From contig JABWCP010000032.1 of assembly GCA_013360215.1 (NCBI GenBank), positions 1 through 32,945 on the forward strand: a DNA stretch of 32,945 bases, written 5' to 3'. How positions within the stretch are numbered: position 1 is the first letter of the stretch; each line of letters opens with the position of its first letter. This DNA comes from a bacterium (lineage in GTDB: Bacteria > CLD3 > SB21). The position numbers and the translations under genes were made by a program. Below, piece after piece: positions 1 through 9,193 of the stretch. Under the pieces are notes generated by a model, which was not told the origin of the DNA, did no database searches, and saw only the letters and a list, made by a program, of their open reading frames with translations.

Positions 1-7
1 ATACTTG

Positions 8-14
8 CCTCCTT
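8..14 (-). promoter_or_regulatory. Possible ribosome binding site of a gene cut by the left edge
   Basis: On the minus strand the last bases before the edge read AAGGAGG, then CAAGT, then AT. If the next base outside the window is G, an ATG would follow a near-perfect Shine-Dalgarno sequence at a spacing of 5. The terminator at 195-226 lies upstream of it, so this would be a new transcription unit. The start codon itself is not visible, so confidence is low. Confidence 0.3.
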
Positions 15-194
15 CACTAGGAGACAATAATACGGCTTTCTAACACGACATTTCTACTTTGCTATATTAGGACATTATTACCTTGCCGAGATAGTTATTA
101 TTCCCTTGCAAATCCGCATACAAAAATAATATCCCCGTGCCTTTATATTTAATGTGTAACTCGTAATCATTATTAAGTCGTCTATCACATCACA

Positions 195-226
195 TAAAAA
201 AACCTCCGCTTCATACAGCGAAGGTT
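195..226 (-). terminator. Intrinsic terminator of the beta-helix protein gene
   Basis: On the minus strand AACCTTCGCT pairs with AGCGGAGGTT (10 bp with one G-T wobble) around a 6-nt loop, and a run of T follows at once. It lies about 50 bp past the stop codon at 278-280. This is a textbook rho-independent terminator. Confidence 0.9.
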
Positions 227-277
227 GATGATAATATGATTTTTGTTATGATGCTGGCCGGTGCGATCAAATGCAAT

Positions 278-2260
278 TTATAATGTTGCTGTAGTTACTT
301 TAGATGAGATTGTAAAGCTGCCTTTTTGCGTTCCACCGGAATAAGTGCCGCCGGAATACAATCCATTTGTCACGGTTGCTCCGGTACAATTACCGCCGGT
401 AAACACTTTGTAGGTCGCTCCATTTTGAAGAAGCGGTGATGAAAATACGAAGTAATAAGCAACCCTTATGGGTGCGTAGGTGACCAAACTATTTCCTTCG
501 GAATCCTGTATATTGAATAAACGGCCCGGCGATACATTGCTGTTTATTTTTATCAAAGCCGTGTATTGTGTAGATGTCGTACTCGTCGCTTCGATCATTG
601 GTCCGGCATTAGGTCCCGATGCAATGAGCAAACCTCCGGAAATGTTAAAATTTCCGTTACAATCAATAGCCACTTCCGGATATACCTTTGGCCCTTGCGC
701 GATCACCACACCGCCGGTCATTTCTATGTTTCCATTGGCATCGATCGCATCACCGTCCGATGAATTCAACGCTATCGTGCCTCCGGCAAAAGTTAACAAA
801 CTACCGTCAACCGCTTCGCCGCCGTTTCCATAGGTCGTATTGACTGCATCATCCGAAGCTGTAACCGATGCATTCCCGTTATTCATCGTCACAAAAGGCG
901 CTTCTAAACCTTCATAGGATTTTGTCACCGTAACTGTTCCGCCATTGATGGTCAACGCGGTTTCGGATTTTATCCCGTCATCGGCGGATGAAACCATGAT
1001 AGTACCGTCATTGATGGTTATTGCGCCATCGCATTTTATCGCTTTGGCTTCGCTCGTCAACGATCCATAGATATAGCCGGCACCGGTAGTGGTAACGCTG
1101 ATCGTCCCGTTATTCATCACCATCGTGCTGTCTATATTTATACCTTTACCCGCCGTACCGGAACTGGTAACGGTAACCGTCCCCTGTTCCATCAGAAAAT
1201 GGCCGTCGCAATCAATCCCCGATGAGGAAACAATATCCGAAGCCGATCCATCATAATAAGCATTACCACCGGTCGTGATCGTGATACTATTGTTGATCAA
1301 TGTAAGATTACCGCCGGTCTTGATACCTTTAGCACCCGGACCTAAAACCGTGAGTGTAATGGTTTCGTTACTATTGATAGTAGTGTGACTTTCGCTTTTT
1401 ATCGCATGTGCTTTAGTGCCGGATGTAGTGACATGGATCGTACCGCCGGTGATTTGTATGTACGGTGTGACGGATATATCTCCCTCTTCATACGACGCGG
1501 TGATGCCTTCGTCTATGGAGTTGACCGTGATGCGTCCGCCAAGGATAGCGATAAATCCTTCTTCGCATTCGATGCCGTCGCCGGAGGCAACAATATTGAG
1601 GTAACCGCTCTCCATAGCGAAATAATCATTGGCGTGCACACCATCGGAAGCCACGGCTACAATATCTATACTGCTCTCTTTGATATAAATATAATCATCA
1701 CTGGCAATGCCGTGTTTGTAATTCCCTTTCACTTTTAGTAAACCGGTACCGCTGAAACTAAGCTGCCCTTCGCTGAACAGCGCCGCTTTCTGATCCTCGG
1801 TCGTGGTAACATAGGACGCACCGTCTATCAATCGGTTATTGGTACCATAGACGATGTTGACCGAAACTTTTTTACTCGATTGCACATTTACAGCCGGCCC
1901 ATTATCATTAGTGATACTTACCCCGTTGAAAACCAAACCAAATTTGTAAGCGCTGTATATTTTGAATATTCCGTCGGAAATTTTTCCGGATAAGACATAC
2001 TGGATTTCCGTTCCCGTAATCGTGGAATTCACTACCACGTCACCGCCGTCTATAGAAATTGTGACACCTAACGTATCAAACGGATTACTAACCGAAATCG
2101 AAGAGTCGGAATACGCTATCGTAACAGCATGAGCAAAAGTGGTATCCAATGTATGACCAAAAAAGTCATCTTCGCTGCTGTTACGACTACGATGCTCATC
2201 ACAATTTTGTAATGCCGTTACTGTCAGAGCAAAAAAAATGATTACCAAAAGCCTCTGCAT
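278..2260 (-). CDS. Secreted Cthe_2159-like carbohydrate-binding beta-helix protein
   Basis: A 660-residue exported protein. The reading frame is open further upstream, but the ATG at 2260 puts a hydrophobic signal (MQRLLVIIFFALTVTALQNC) at the N-terminus, so I chose it. The Cys after ALQN may be a lipidation site, although Asn at -1 is unusual. The body is made of short repeated strands of the form ITINDGTI / LTINGGTV / DDGIKSE, typical of the Cthe_2159 (DUF4353) family of right-handed beta-helices. The founding member of that family binds polysaccharides. The C-terminal ~60 residues (INSNVSPGRLFNIQDSEGN onward) look like a separate beta domain. The gene stands alone, with its own terminator and divergent from the DUF2339 gene. 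Substrate unknown; it could be an adhesin or a polysaccharide-capture protein. Confidence 0.8.
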   Translation of the reverse strand: MQRLLVIIFFALTVTALQNCDEHRSRNSSEDDFFGHTLDTTFAHAVTIAYSDSSISVSNPFDTLGVTISIDGGDVVVNSTITGTEIQYVLSGKISDGIFKIYSAYKFGLVFNGVSITNDNGPAVNVQSSKKVSVNIVYGTNNRLIDGASYVTTTEDQKAALFSEGQLSFSGTGLLKVKGNYKHGIASDDYIYIKESSIDIVAVASDGVHANDYFAMESGYLNIVASGDGIECEEGFIAILGGRITVNSIDEGITASYEEGDISVTPYIQITGGTIHVTTSGTKAHAIKSESHTTINSNETITLTVLGPGAKGIKTGGNLTLINNSITITTGGNAYYDGSASDIVSSSGIDCDGHFLMEQGTVTVTSSGTAGKGINIDSTMVMNNGTISVTTTGAGYIYGSLTSEAKAIKCDGAITINDGTIMVSSADDGIKSETALTINGGTVTVTKSYEGLEAPFVTMNNGNASVTASDDAVNTTYGNGGEAVDGSLLTFAGGTIALNSSDGDAIDANGNIEMTGGVVIAQGPKVYPEVAIDCNGNFNISGGLLIASGPNAGPMIEATSTTSTQYTALIKINSNVSPGRLFNIQDSEGNSLVTYAPIRVAYYFVFSSPLLQNGATYKVFTGGNCTGATVTNGLYSGGTYSGGTQKGSFTISSKVTTATL

Positions 2261-2521
2261 GCGTACCACAGATTTCTCTTTTAATGCGTGAAAGGAAAGA
2301 ATATTTGAATCACCCGTGTTCATCATTCCGATGCTCGGTAAGTGAAGAAGTTTGATTTTTACGATTACTCTGACCGCTTCGTCCCGTCGGCAATGTCTTA
2401 AGCTTAACACAAATTTCCAAACAAAATAAACACAGACATTGCCCGTTCACATAACTAAATATTGAGGCGATGTAATTTTTTTTGTACGTTGGATGATTCA
2501 CATTCAATCCGGAATACCATC

Positions 2522-4852
2522 ATGGCTGATCCCAAATCTCTTGAAGCGTTAGAACAACGGCTCAATCATATCACGCATACACTTATCGCAGCCCAACAAG
2601 AAATCGGAAGACTGCGCAGTGAAATACAAACACTACGTGCAGACGGTCATCCCGCGTCCTCACCGCTTACGGTTGAAGAAAAATCACATACCGTTTCACC
2701 AACTCCGGTTACAACGGCTTACACTATCGCCAAACCGGCCGTCTCGGAAATACCCAAACCCAAAATCCGCGCCGAAGAACCTAAAAAGAATATCGAAGCT
2801 TTTATCGGCGGCAAACTTCTGACGATCATCGGTATTGTCGTATTGGTTATCGGATTGGGCATATTGGTGATCGCCGCCATAGAAGCTGACATGATCGGAC
2901 CCATTGGGCGTGTCATGATCGGGATTTTGTCCGGACTCGGTTTATTGGTCGTCGCAAAAAAACTCAAACGCACGTACGAATTGTTTTCTGCGGCTTTGTT
3001 GAGCGGCGGCATGGCAACGCTTTATTTTAGCGTGTTTGCAGCCTTTTCTTTTTACGCTCTGATTCCTCAATGGGCGGCTTTCGTGATGATGCTTATGCTC
3101 ACGATCTTTACCGTACTGGCGGCTACACGCTATGATCGCCAGATCATCGGCGTGATGGGCCTTGTCGGCGCCTACGGCGTGCCTTTTTTGATAAGCACCC
3201 AAAGCGGACAAATTTTAATTCTGCTTTCATACATCACTTTGGTCAATGCCGGTATTTTGATACTTGGTTTTCGTAAAAACTGGCGCATCATGAATCATAC
3301 GGCATTTGTTTTGACATGGGCTATTTTTACGGCGTGGTTGGTTGATCGTTATGACGAAAAAACACAACTCCCTATCGCGTTGGGATTCAGCACATTATTT
3401 TATATCAAATTTTATTTACTCTTTATTGCATACAAAATCCGCTCCAAAGAACCTTTCGCGGCATACGATATCATCCGTCTGCTGGGAAATAGTTTTGTTT
3501 ATTATGGCGTCGGATACGGTATTTTGGATTCGGTATCACACGGTGCATATCAGGGATTATTTACGATGGGCATCGCGACGACACATATCGCATTTGGTTA
3601 TTATTTACGAAAAACCCAAAACGGAGAGCGCGCTTTGGTGCTCGCCGTAGCAGGTATGACGCTTATTTTTACGGCTATAGCTATTGTCGTTCAGTTAGAA
3701 GGACATTGGGTAACCATGCTCTGGCTCGCCGTCGCATCGGTTGTTTTTTGGATGGGTCGTTCACAAAACGAGGTCTGGTATGTACGCATGGCCGTCCTAT
3801 TATACGGCATCGGATTCATTAGTTTTATTCATGATCAGCAGCATGTGGTTTTGGTTAATGCCGATCTTGTCGTCGTATGGAAACCCGTTTTCAATCTCAA
3901 TTTCCTGAGTGCACTGTGGGCCATCGGTGCGTTTGCTTTTTCCCAATACATTATTTTTCATCCGTCATACGTCACCAAGAATGCAGCCCCATCCCAAATA
4001 GATCGTATCGGTTTGATGATAATTTCTGGTTTAACAGCGCTGACCGTGTTTTTTGCTTTTGCGTATGAAATTCATTTTTATTTCCAATCGCTATACCGAC
4101 AAACATACACCGATTGGCATGATATCGCCCGTGCCGACATTTCGTTCTTATATTACAATACGGCATGGATTAGTTTATACGCCGGATTGTTTTTATATGC
4201 CTTCACGGTTTTGAGCCGTCGTTTTTATAAGGACTGGAAAGGCTTTATCGTGGCGTCCGTTTTAGCGGGCTTTTATCTTATCCTTGTGTTGACACAGACG
4301 GTAGACGCCATGGGCGCACTGAGAAGCTTTTATATTGCTCCGCCCGGTGAATATCCTTTTGTCGTCGGCTTCTCTTCGATGCTTATCCGGTTTGGCGTCT
4401 GGTCTGCCGTAGGATTACTTTTATACGGAATATCATCCTATGCCAAAGCGGCAGAACCCAAGTTTAGCGAACCCTTGCACGTCATCATCAACATCTGCGT
4501 GATTATCATCTTGTCCGTCGAATTAAAAAATGCCTGGCTCGTAACCCATGCGGATGATATTTCACTACTTGAAACACAAGTATATCGCATCGGATTTACC
4601 ATATTATTCGGCATCTACTCTCTGACGTTGATCGCTATCGGTATATGGAAACGCCACCGTATGATGCGTTATTTCGCGATCGCTTTATTTGCACTCACGC
4701 TCGTCAAAATTTATACTTACGACATGCAAAACCTTAGTTCGTTTAACCGAATTCTTCTTTTTATTCCTCTGGGGCTTATCTTGTTATTGGTTTCCTTCTT
4801 ATATCAAAAATTCAAACACATTATCACGGGCGATGAAAAAACAAATGCGTAG
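2522..4852 (+). CDS. DUF2339 family polytopic membrane protein
   Basis: A 776-residue membrane protein of unknown function. Residues 1-60 are a hydrophilic heptad-like segment (LEALEQRLNHITHTLIAAQ), then a Pro-rich linker. From about residue 95 (IEAFIGGKLLTIIGIVVLVI) it is a near-continuous series of probably about twenty transmembrane helices, with the family's GVMGLVGAYGVPFLIS segment and the terminal VKIYTYDMQNLSSFNRI signature. I chose the ATG at 2522 rather than 2462 because the conserved N-terminus MADPKSLEALEQRL begins there and GGAA lies about 11 bases upstream. It overlaps the start of the next gene. DUF2339 and DUF3999 genes are adjacent in many bacteria, which suggests a joint envelope role, but none is established. 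Confidence 0.85.
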   Translation: MADPKSLEALEQRLNHITHTLIAAQQEIGRLRSEIQTLRADGHPASSPLTVEEKSHTVSPTPVTTAYTIAKPAVSEIPKPKIRAEEPKKNIEAFIGGKLLTIIGIVVLVIGLGILVIAAIEADMIGPIGRVMIGILSGLGLLVVAKKLKRTYELFSAALLSGGMATLYFSVFAAFSFYALIPQWAAFVMMLMLTIFTVLAATRYDRQIIGVMGLVGAYGVPFLISTQSGQILILLSYITLVNAGILILGFRKNWRIMNHTAFVLTWAIFTAWLVDRYDEKTQLPIALGFSTLFYIKFYLLFIAYKIRSKEPFAAYDIIRLLGNSFVYYGVGYGILDSVSHGAYQGLFTMGIATTHIAFGYYLRKTQNGERALVLAVAGMTLIFTAIAIVVQLEGHWVTMLWLAVASVVFWMGRSQNEVWYVRMAVLLYGIGFISFIHDQQHVVLVNADLVVVWKPVFNLNFLSALWAIGAFAFSQYIIFHPSYVTKNAAPSQIDRIGLMIISGLTALTVFFAFAYEIHFYFQSLYRQTYTDWHDIARADISFLYYNTAWISLYAGLFLYAFTVLSRRFYKDWKGFIVASVLAGFYLILVLTQTVDAMGALRSFYIAPPGEYPFVVGFSSMLIRFGVWSAVGLLLYGISSYAKAAEPKFSEPLHVIINICVIIILSVELKNAWLVTHADDISLLETQVYRIGFTILFGIYSLTLIAIGIWKRHRMMRYFAIALFALTLVKIYTYDMQNLSSFNRILLFIPLGLILLLVSFLYQKFKHIITGDEKTNA

Positions 4853-6065
4853 ATTGTTCCTTTTTTTATTAATCGTGTCCGGCACTACAGCGTACGGACA
4901 ATTTTCCTCCTACCGCATGGCCGCTGATTTGGACTCCGTTCGGCAAAACGGCTGGCATCATTTGCACATTTTACCTTCGTGGCTAGCACAGATGCGCGGG
5001 GACAAAGCCGACGTAAGGCTGTTTTCTTTTCGCAAAAATGATACGCTGGAGACACCGTACTTGGTGCACAAAAGTGAAGATCGTATGCGTACCAAAGAAA
5101 TTCCGGTTCACACTATCAATCGCGGCATTTCGGGCCGTACACTTTTTCTCACGCTGTCACAACCTTCAAAAAAGATCATCAATACTCTGACGTTTTCACC
5201 GGAAGCAATTAATTTTAACTGTGGCGTTATCATCGAAGGCAGCGATGATCAAAAAAACTGGATACGTCTCGCGACGGATGAACCGCAACGTATTTTCGGA
5301 ATTCAAAATTCAGATATTTCATATCGCTATACCACACTTCGTTTTACAGAAACCAATTTTCGGTATTTACGATTACAACTGAGTGACGCGAGCCAACTCG
5401 GTACGGTCCATGTTGAAGCTACCGAGAATACCGTGGATTGGGCCGAATTGGACACCTTACGTATAACCTCGACAACGACAACAGAAAGCCATACCGCCCA
5501 TACGACGGAAATGATTATGGAATTTGAAAATCCATCGTCGGTAGATCGCTTACAATTACGTTTTTCCAACACGGGAGACTTTTATCGGTCGGTGGATGTA
5601 CTGGCGCGCGGCGACAGTATCGGCGGTCGTAACAGAAACAACGCCTGGTGGTACCCTGTTTCATCCGGTGTAGTCAGTTCTTTGGAACCGGCCATCCTGC
5701 GCAACTTGTCAGTACGCGCTTCCGCGATAAAGCTTATCATCCACAATCACAACGATCAACCTTTGAAAATTACGAACGCGATTGCATTAGCCGAACGAAC
5801 CTACTTAGCCGCTAAGTTGGAGAAAAACACACGCTACGTTTTGACCTTTGGAAAAAAGAATGATCAAGCCCCGCGTTATGATGTCGTTTATTTTCAGGAA
5901 ACGATACCTTCGGTTTTACCGATAATTTCTGCCGGTGTAAGTTATAGCCTGCAAAGTGCGAACAACGTAACAACGTTTGGTCAAAACTGGTGGATATGGC
6001 TATTACTTATCGTAGCCGCGGTAATACTCGGATGGATGGCGATGGGTTTGATCAAGGAGAAATAA
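4833..6065 (+). CDS. DUF3999-like periplasmic protein with C-terminal anchor
   Basis: About 410 residues. The start overlaps the end of the DUF2339 gene by 20 bp, pointing to translational coupling; a second ATG at 4845 is equally possible. The signal peptide is MRRLFLFLLIVSGTTAYG, cut before Q. The mature part is beta-rich and includes a discoidin-like stretch (VIIEGSDDQKNWIRLATDE ... FRYLRLQLSD). One hydrophobic helix near the C-terminus (WWIWLLLIVAAVILGWMAMG) is followed by a short basic tail, so most of the protein is periplasmic. The DUF3999 assignment rests on architecture and on pairing with DUF2339, not on a search. The 3' end converges on the receptor gene with only 10 bp between stop codons. 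Confidence 0.65.
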   Translation: MKKQMRRLFLFLLIVSGTTAYGQFSSYRMAADLDSVRQNGWHHLHILPSWLAQMRGDKADVRLFSFRKNDTLETPYLVHKSEDRMRTKEIPVHTINRGISGRTLFLTLSQPSKKIINTLTFSPEAINFNCGVIIEGSDDQKNWIRLATDEPQRIFGIQNSDISYRYTTLRFTETNFRYLRLQLSDASQLGTVHVEATENTVDWAELDTLRITSTTTTESHTAHTTEMIMEFENPSSVDRLQLRFSNTGDFYRSVDVLARGDSIGGRNRNNAWWYPVSSGVVSSLEPAILRNLSVRASAIKLIIHNHNDQPLKITNAIALAERTYLAAKLEKNTRYVLTFGKKNDQAPRYDVVYFQETIPSVLPIISAGVSYSLQSANNVTTFGQNWWIWLLLIVAAVILGWMAMGLIKEK

Positions 6066-6075
6066 AAACCGGTTT

Positions 6076-8313
6076 TCACTTAGCCCAATGATTCCACTGT
6101 AGTGTCAAATATGCATTTCTTCCGCGTCCCGGCATTTTTTGAATGTTGGCATGTTCACGGTAATCGGTATCCAAAACATTTTCTACACCCCATTGCAATT
6201 CCGCGTGTTTATTCACTTTTATACCGCCTCGGATTGTAAATAAGGTAAAACCGTGCGTGCGATGTTCAACCGCCTGTTGTTTGGCAAAACGGTTTTGTGA
6301 AGCGGCCGTTTTATTAGACAATTCAAACCAATACGAACCCGGCACCCAACGCACACTGTTTAAAACTTCAAGCGGCGCCATACCGGGCATCGGTTCATCC
6401 CATGCACTTACGCGGCTGTAACGGTATGAGGCTGTAATCTGCCATGCGATGGTATTGGTAATACTTCGAAAATGCGACGCTTCGATACCGGCAAGATCCG
6501 CGTGATGGACGTTTTCAATTTGTTTGAACAGCGTATCGGTGGTAATACCTGCGATATAGCGATCAATCCGTGTGTAAAAAATCTGCGCTTTGGAAATATG
6601 CTTATCCGTTTTGTATTCGTACGACAGTTCCGATTGATAACTGATCTCGGGTTTGAGATTGGGATTGCCTGTATAAATAAATCCATCGGACACATTATAA
6701 AAATAAAAACCATAGTTCTCGATATGCGTCGGCGTACGCGCCGTCCGTGCGAGCGCTAATCGCAATTTTTGATCGGCCATCATTTGCCATTCCGCAGCCG
6801 CACTGGCGCTAAAAGTTATGTATGATGTATTGAGGTGCGTCCGGTTCCAATATCCTTCCAACTCCCGGCGACCGATATCATCATGCAGGGAACGAACGGA
6901 ATAATCCAAACGGAATGATGATTTGAAAACAATTTTTTCCGTTAACAAACGACGGTATTCGGCGGCGGCGGCGTAGTTATAAACATGCGTTGACCCGATA
7001 TTGACGAGGTACATCGGCGAAACCTCGGGATCCAAACTTTGCATATCCATATCGGCAAACGCCGTCATACGATAAAAATCCACAACCCATTTGATGCCTT
7101 GAATATTGTCGCCGGTATAGAGATTGCTCGAAAAACCGATCGTACGCGTATTGCCGTACATCGGCATATACATATTCGGCATAAAATCACGTGCCGTGAC
7201 ATCTCTGTCGTAGTCATCCATATCATGATCCACCATGTTAAAATACACTTTGGTATTCAAAAACGATGCATGATGCCAAGGTTGTCTCCACTGGTGTTCA
7301 AGACCAAAAATATTGGCCACTGCGCGGCGGGTATCCATCAGCAAAACGGGATAACCGGCATCGGTTGCAACATCGCGAATATACGATGCCGTCCAGGTAT
7401 GATTACCGTTTTGGTGCGCAATATCCGTTTTAACGTTGGATTTATTATATCCTGAATTATGCATCAAACGGCCGTCACCGGCACGGAAATCATCGGACTT
7501 GCGAAGCGAAACGCCCGCGCGTGCGGCCCATGCACCGCCGGACCAATTGGTGGTCGAGCGCACAAAACGCAAATGAGATACGTTTTCATATCCGGTTTGT
7601 ACGCCGATGGCAAAGGGTACGGAAAAATCGGGTTTGCCCGTTCTGAGATTGAGTGATCCACCGATCGTCTGCCCGGCGCTCATATCGAAACCGCCTTTAG
7701 CAACTTCGATTTTTTCGAGATTATCTATTTCGACGTACGACGTGACGGGATCCATTTTGTCAATGCACGCGCCAAAAATTTTCATATCATCCACAAGCAC
7801 CTGAATTTGGCCGCCGCTTAGCCCCCGGATGGCCGGTTCTAATCCGAAATTGCCGCGACGAATCAGGGAAAGGCCGTCTGTTTTTTCAAGAATGTCGTCC
7901 GTGGTGTTGAGTTTCTTTTCAAGATAATACGATTCCTGCTGTTGCTCGATCCACGGGGCTGAAACAATGACTTCTTCTTCAAAACGAATCGCATTGCTGC
8001 GAAGAAAAACAGGCATGATTCTTTTTTCGCTAAAATGGTCCACGCTCACCCATGCGGTTTGGTACCCGACGCACGAAATGCGCAGTTTGTATTTGCCGTG
8101 ATGACGCGGAAGATGAAAGTAACCGGCGCTGTCGGCTATCGTACCTTCTTCCGTGCTGTCCATCCGTATATGCGCATAACGCACGGCTTCGCGGGTTTCT
8201 TCATCCACGATACGACCATGCACCATCGTAGCGTGTTCCTGAGCTTGTACGGATAGGGTTACCAAAACAACTAACCCTGTACAGTATTTGATGATCATTA
8301 ACATAGGTTTCAT
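6076..8313 (-). CDS. TonB-dependent outer-membrane receptor, OprC/NosA-like copper importer
   Basis: A 745-residue receptor. A signal peptide (MLMIIKYCTGLVVLVTLSVQAQ) leads into a carboxypeptidase-regulatory-like domain (about 30-105), a plug domain (about 120-225) and a 22-strand-type barrel ending GRNAYLTLQWNHWAK. The plug contains FGACIDKMDP, a CxxxM motif at C183 and M187. The barrel contains VDHDMDDYD, an HxM motif at H363 and M365. These are the ligand motifs reported for the copper importer OprC and its relative NosA, and the MDPxTSY context also matches. I infer uptake of copper for NosZ. The frame extends to a TTG at 8352; I prefer the ATG at 8313 because it gives a normal signal peptide, though no strong ribosome binding site is visible. 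It lies downstream of the Met/His lipoprotein gene. Confidence 0.85.
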   Translation of the reverse strand: MKPMLMIIKYCTGLVVLVTLSVQAQEHATMVHGRIVDEETREAVRYAHIRMDSTEEGTIADSAGYFHLPRHHGKYKLRISCVGYQTAWVSVDHFSEKRIMPVFLRSNAIRFEEEVIVSAPWIEQQQESYYLEKKLNTTDDILEKTDGLSLIRRGNFGLEPAIRGLSGGQIQVLVDDMKIFGACIDKMDPVTSYVEIDNLEKIEVAKGGFDMSAGQTIGGSLNLRTGKPDFSVPFAIGVQTGYENVSHLRFVRSTTNWSGGAWAARAGVSLRKSDDFRAGDGRLMHNSGYNKSNVKTDIAHQNGNHTWTASYIRDVATDAGYPVLLMDTRRAVANIFGLEHQWRQPWHHASFLNTKVYFNMVDHDMDDYDRDVTARDFMPNMYMPMYGNTRTIGFSSNLYTGDNIQGIKWVVDFYRMTAFADMDMQSLDPEVSPMYLVNIGSTHVYNYAAAAEYRRLLTEKIVFKSSFRLDYSVRSLHDDIGRRELEGYWNRTHLNTSYITFSASAAAEWQMMADQKLRLALARTARTPTHIENYGFYFYNVSDGFIYTGNPNLKPEISYQSELSYEYKTDKHISKAQIFYTRIDRYIAGITTDTLFKQIENVHHADLAGIEASHFRSITNTIAWQITASYRYSRVSAWDEPMPGMAPLEVLNSVRWVPGSYWFELSNKTAASQNRFAKQQAVEHRTHGFTLFTIRGGIKVNKHAELQWGVENVLDTDYREHANIQKMPGRGRNAYLTLQWNHWAK

Positions 8314-8354
8314 ATTTACACTCAATGAATTAGCGAAACTTTTTACTTTCAAAT

Positions 8355-8390
8355 CATGCGGCTTCCGGGAGGCTCTCCGAAAGCCGCATG
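8355..8390 (-). promoter_or_regulatory. Long hairpin between lipoprotein and receptor genes
   Basis: CATGCGGCTT on the left pairs with AAGCCGCATG on the right and the stem continues inward, giving 14 bp with one G-T wobble around an 8-nt loop. No T-run follows on either strand, so it is not a standard terminator. It sits just after the lipoprotein stop codon and 42 bases before the receptor ATG. Protection of the upstream mRNA or control of receptor expression would fit. Confidence 0.6.
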
Positions 8391-8401
8391 GACTCTACAT
8401 A

Positions 8402-9193
8402 CTAATCAACGGTAACATCAAAATGCGTTTCCACAACGGTTGCCGCATTGCGGGTAATGCTGACATCCACTTGCCAATCGCCGGTCATCGTAAAATTGAC
8501 TTTTCCGCGATATACGGCGCCGCTAACATACACCGGATCTACGTTATTAGGCGATCCGTGTCCCATAGACGGCATCGTCGGTTCGATCGCAAGAGTCGCA
8601 TCGGTCACATCGGGAAATGACATCATGGATACGCGCTCATGCACCATCAGCTCCAATGTGTTCAAACCGACTTCCGGTACACGCGGTTTTTTCCATGAAA
8701 GAATGTACGACTTCGCATCCGTTCCCGTTACGACTTTACAACGATTGGAAGATTTGACCTTGGGTTCGATCATCACCGAACCTTCTTTACCGCTGTGGTG
8801 ATCGTGAAATTCCACTTCCAATTCCCAATACTCCATGTCATTGCCCGGCATTTGAAATACGACATACCCTTCAAATAATCCTTCTTCCGCTTCTTCACTT
8901 TCCGGATTACCGTACGGTGCGGCATGTGTCATTTCCGTCATATGCATCACCGGTGACAAGTGAATATGCCCTTCGTCAAGTATTTCTCCGCTCGCCGAAT
9001 CCTGCAAACGCGTATAGATCGCGTTATATCCGGTAGTCAACGTATCTTCGGAATACACCGAAACCAAAACACCTTGATCGTATCCTTGACCTATCAAAAC
9101 CATATCGTTGACGGGATCGGACGAATTTTTGTCTTTTTCACAAGACGAAATAAAAACAACCGTCATGATGATAATTGCTAACCAACGTAACAT
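8402..9193 (-). CDS. Met/His-rich lipoprotein with YtkA/FixH-like C-terminal domain
   Basis: A 263-residue lipoprotein with signal MLRWLAIIIMTVVFISSC (lipobox ISSC). The ATG at 9193 follows GGGAG at a spacing of 8, better than the TTG at 9208. Two beta domains are visible. The first (about 35-150) carries EGHIHLSPVMHMTEMTH and later HDHHSGKEG. The second (about 165-263) contains MPSMGHGSPNNVDPVYVSG and GKVNFTMTGDWQVDVSI, resembling YtkA-like domains. Clustered Met and His in an exported protein, immediately upstream of a receptor with copper ligands, suggest periplasmic copper binding or transfer. Direct proof is absent, and the N-terminal domain is not one I recognise. Confidence 0.7.
   Translation of the reverse strand: MLRWLAIIIMTVVFISSCEKDKNSSDPVNDMVLIGQGYDQGVLVSVYSEDTLTTGYNAIYTRLQDSASGEILDEGHIHLSPVMHMTEMTHAAPYGNPESEEAEEGLFEGYVVFQMPGNDMEYWELEVEFHDHHSGKEGSVMIEPKVKSSNRCKVVTGTDAKSYILSWKKPRVPEVGLNTLELMVHERVSMMSFPDVTDATLAIEPTMPSMGHGSPNNVDPVYVSGAVYRGKVNFTMTGDWQVDVSITRNAATVVETHFDVTVD

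Noticed and set aside
2443-2455. 13-base sequence CCGTTCACATAAC shared with 19779-19791, both upstream of genes
   Set aside because: Several identical 13-mers are expected by chance in a window of this size, and the flanks do not match.
6066-6077. AAAACCGGTTTT palindrome between converging stop codons as a bidirectional terminator
   Set aside because: It has no room for a loop with a GC stem; the best hairpin is four A-T pairs.
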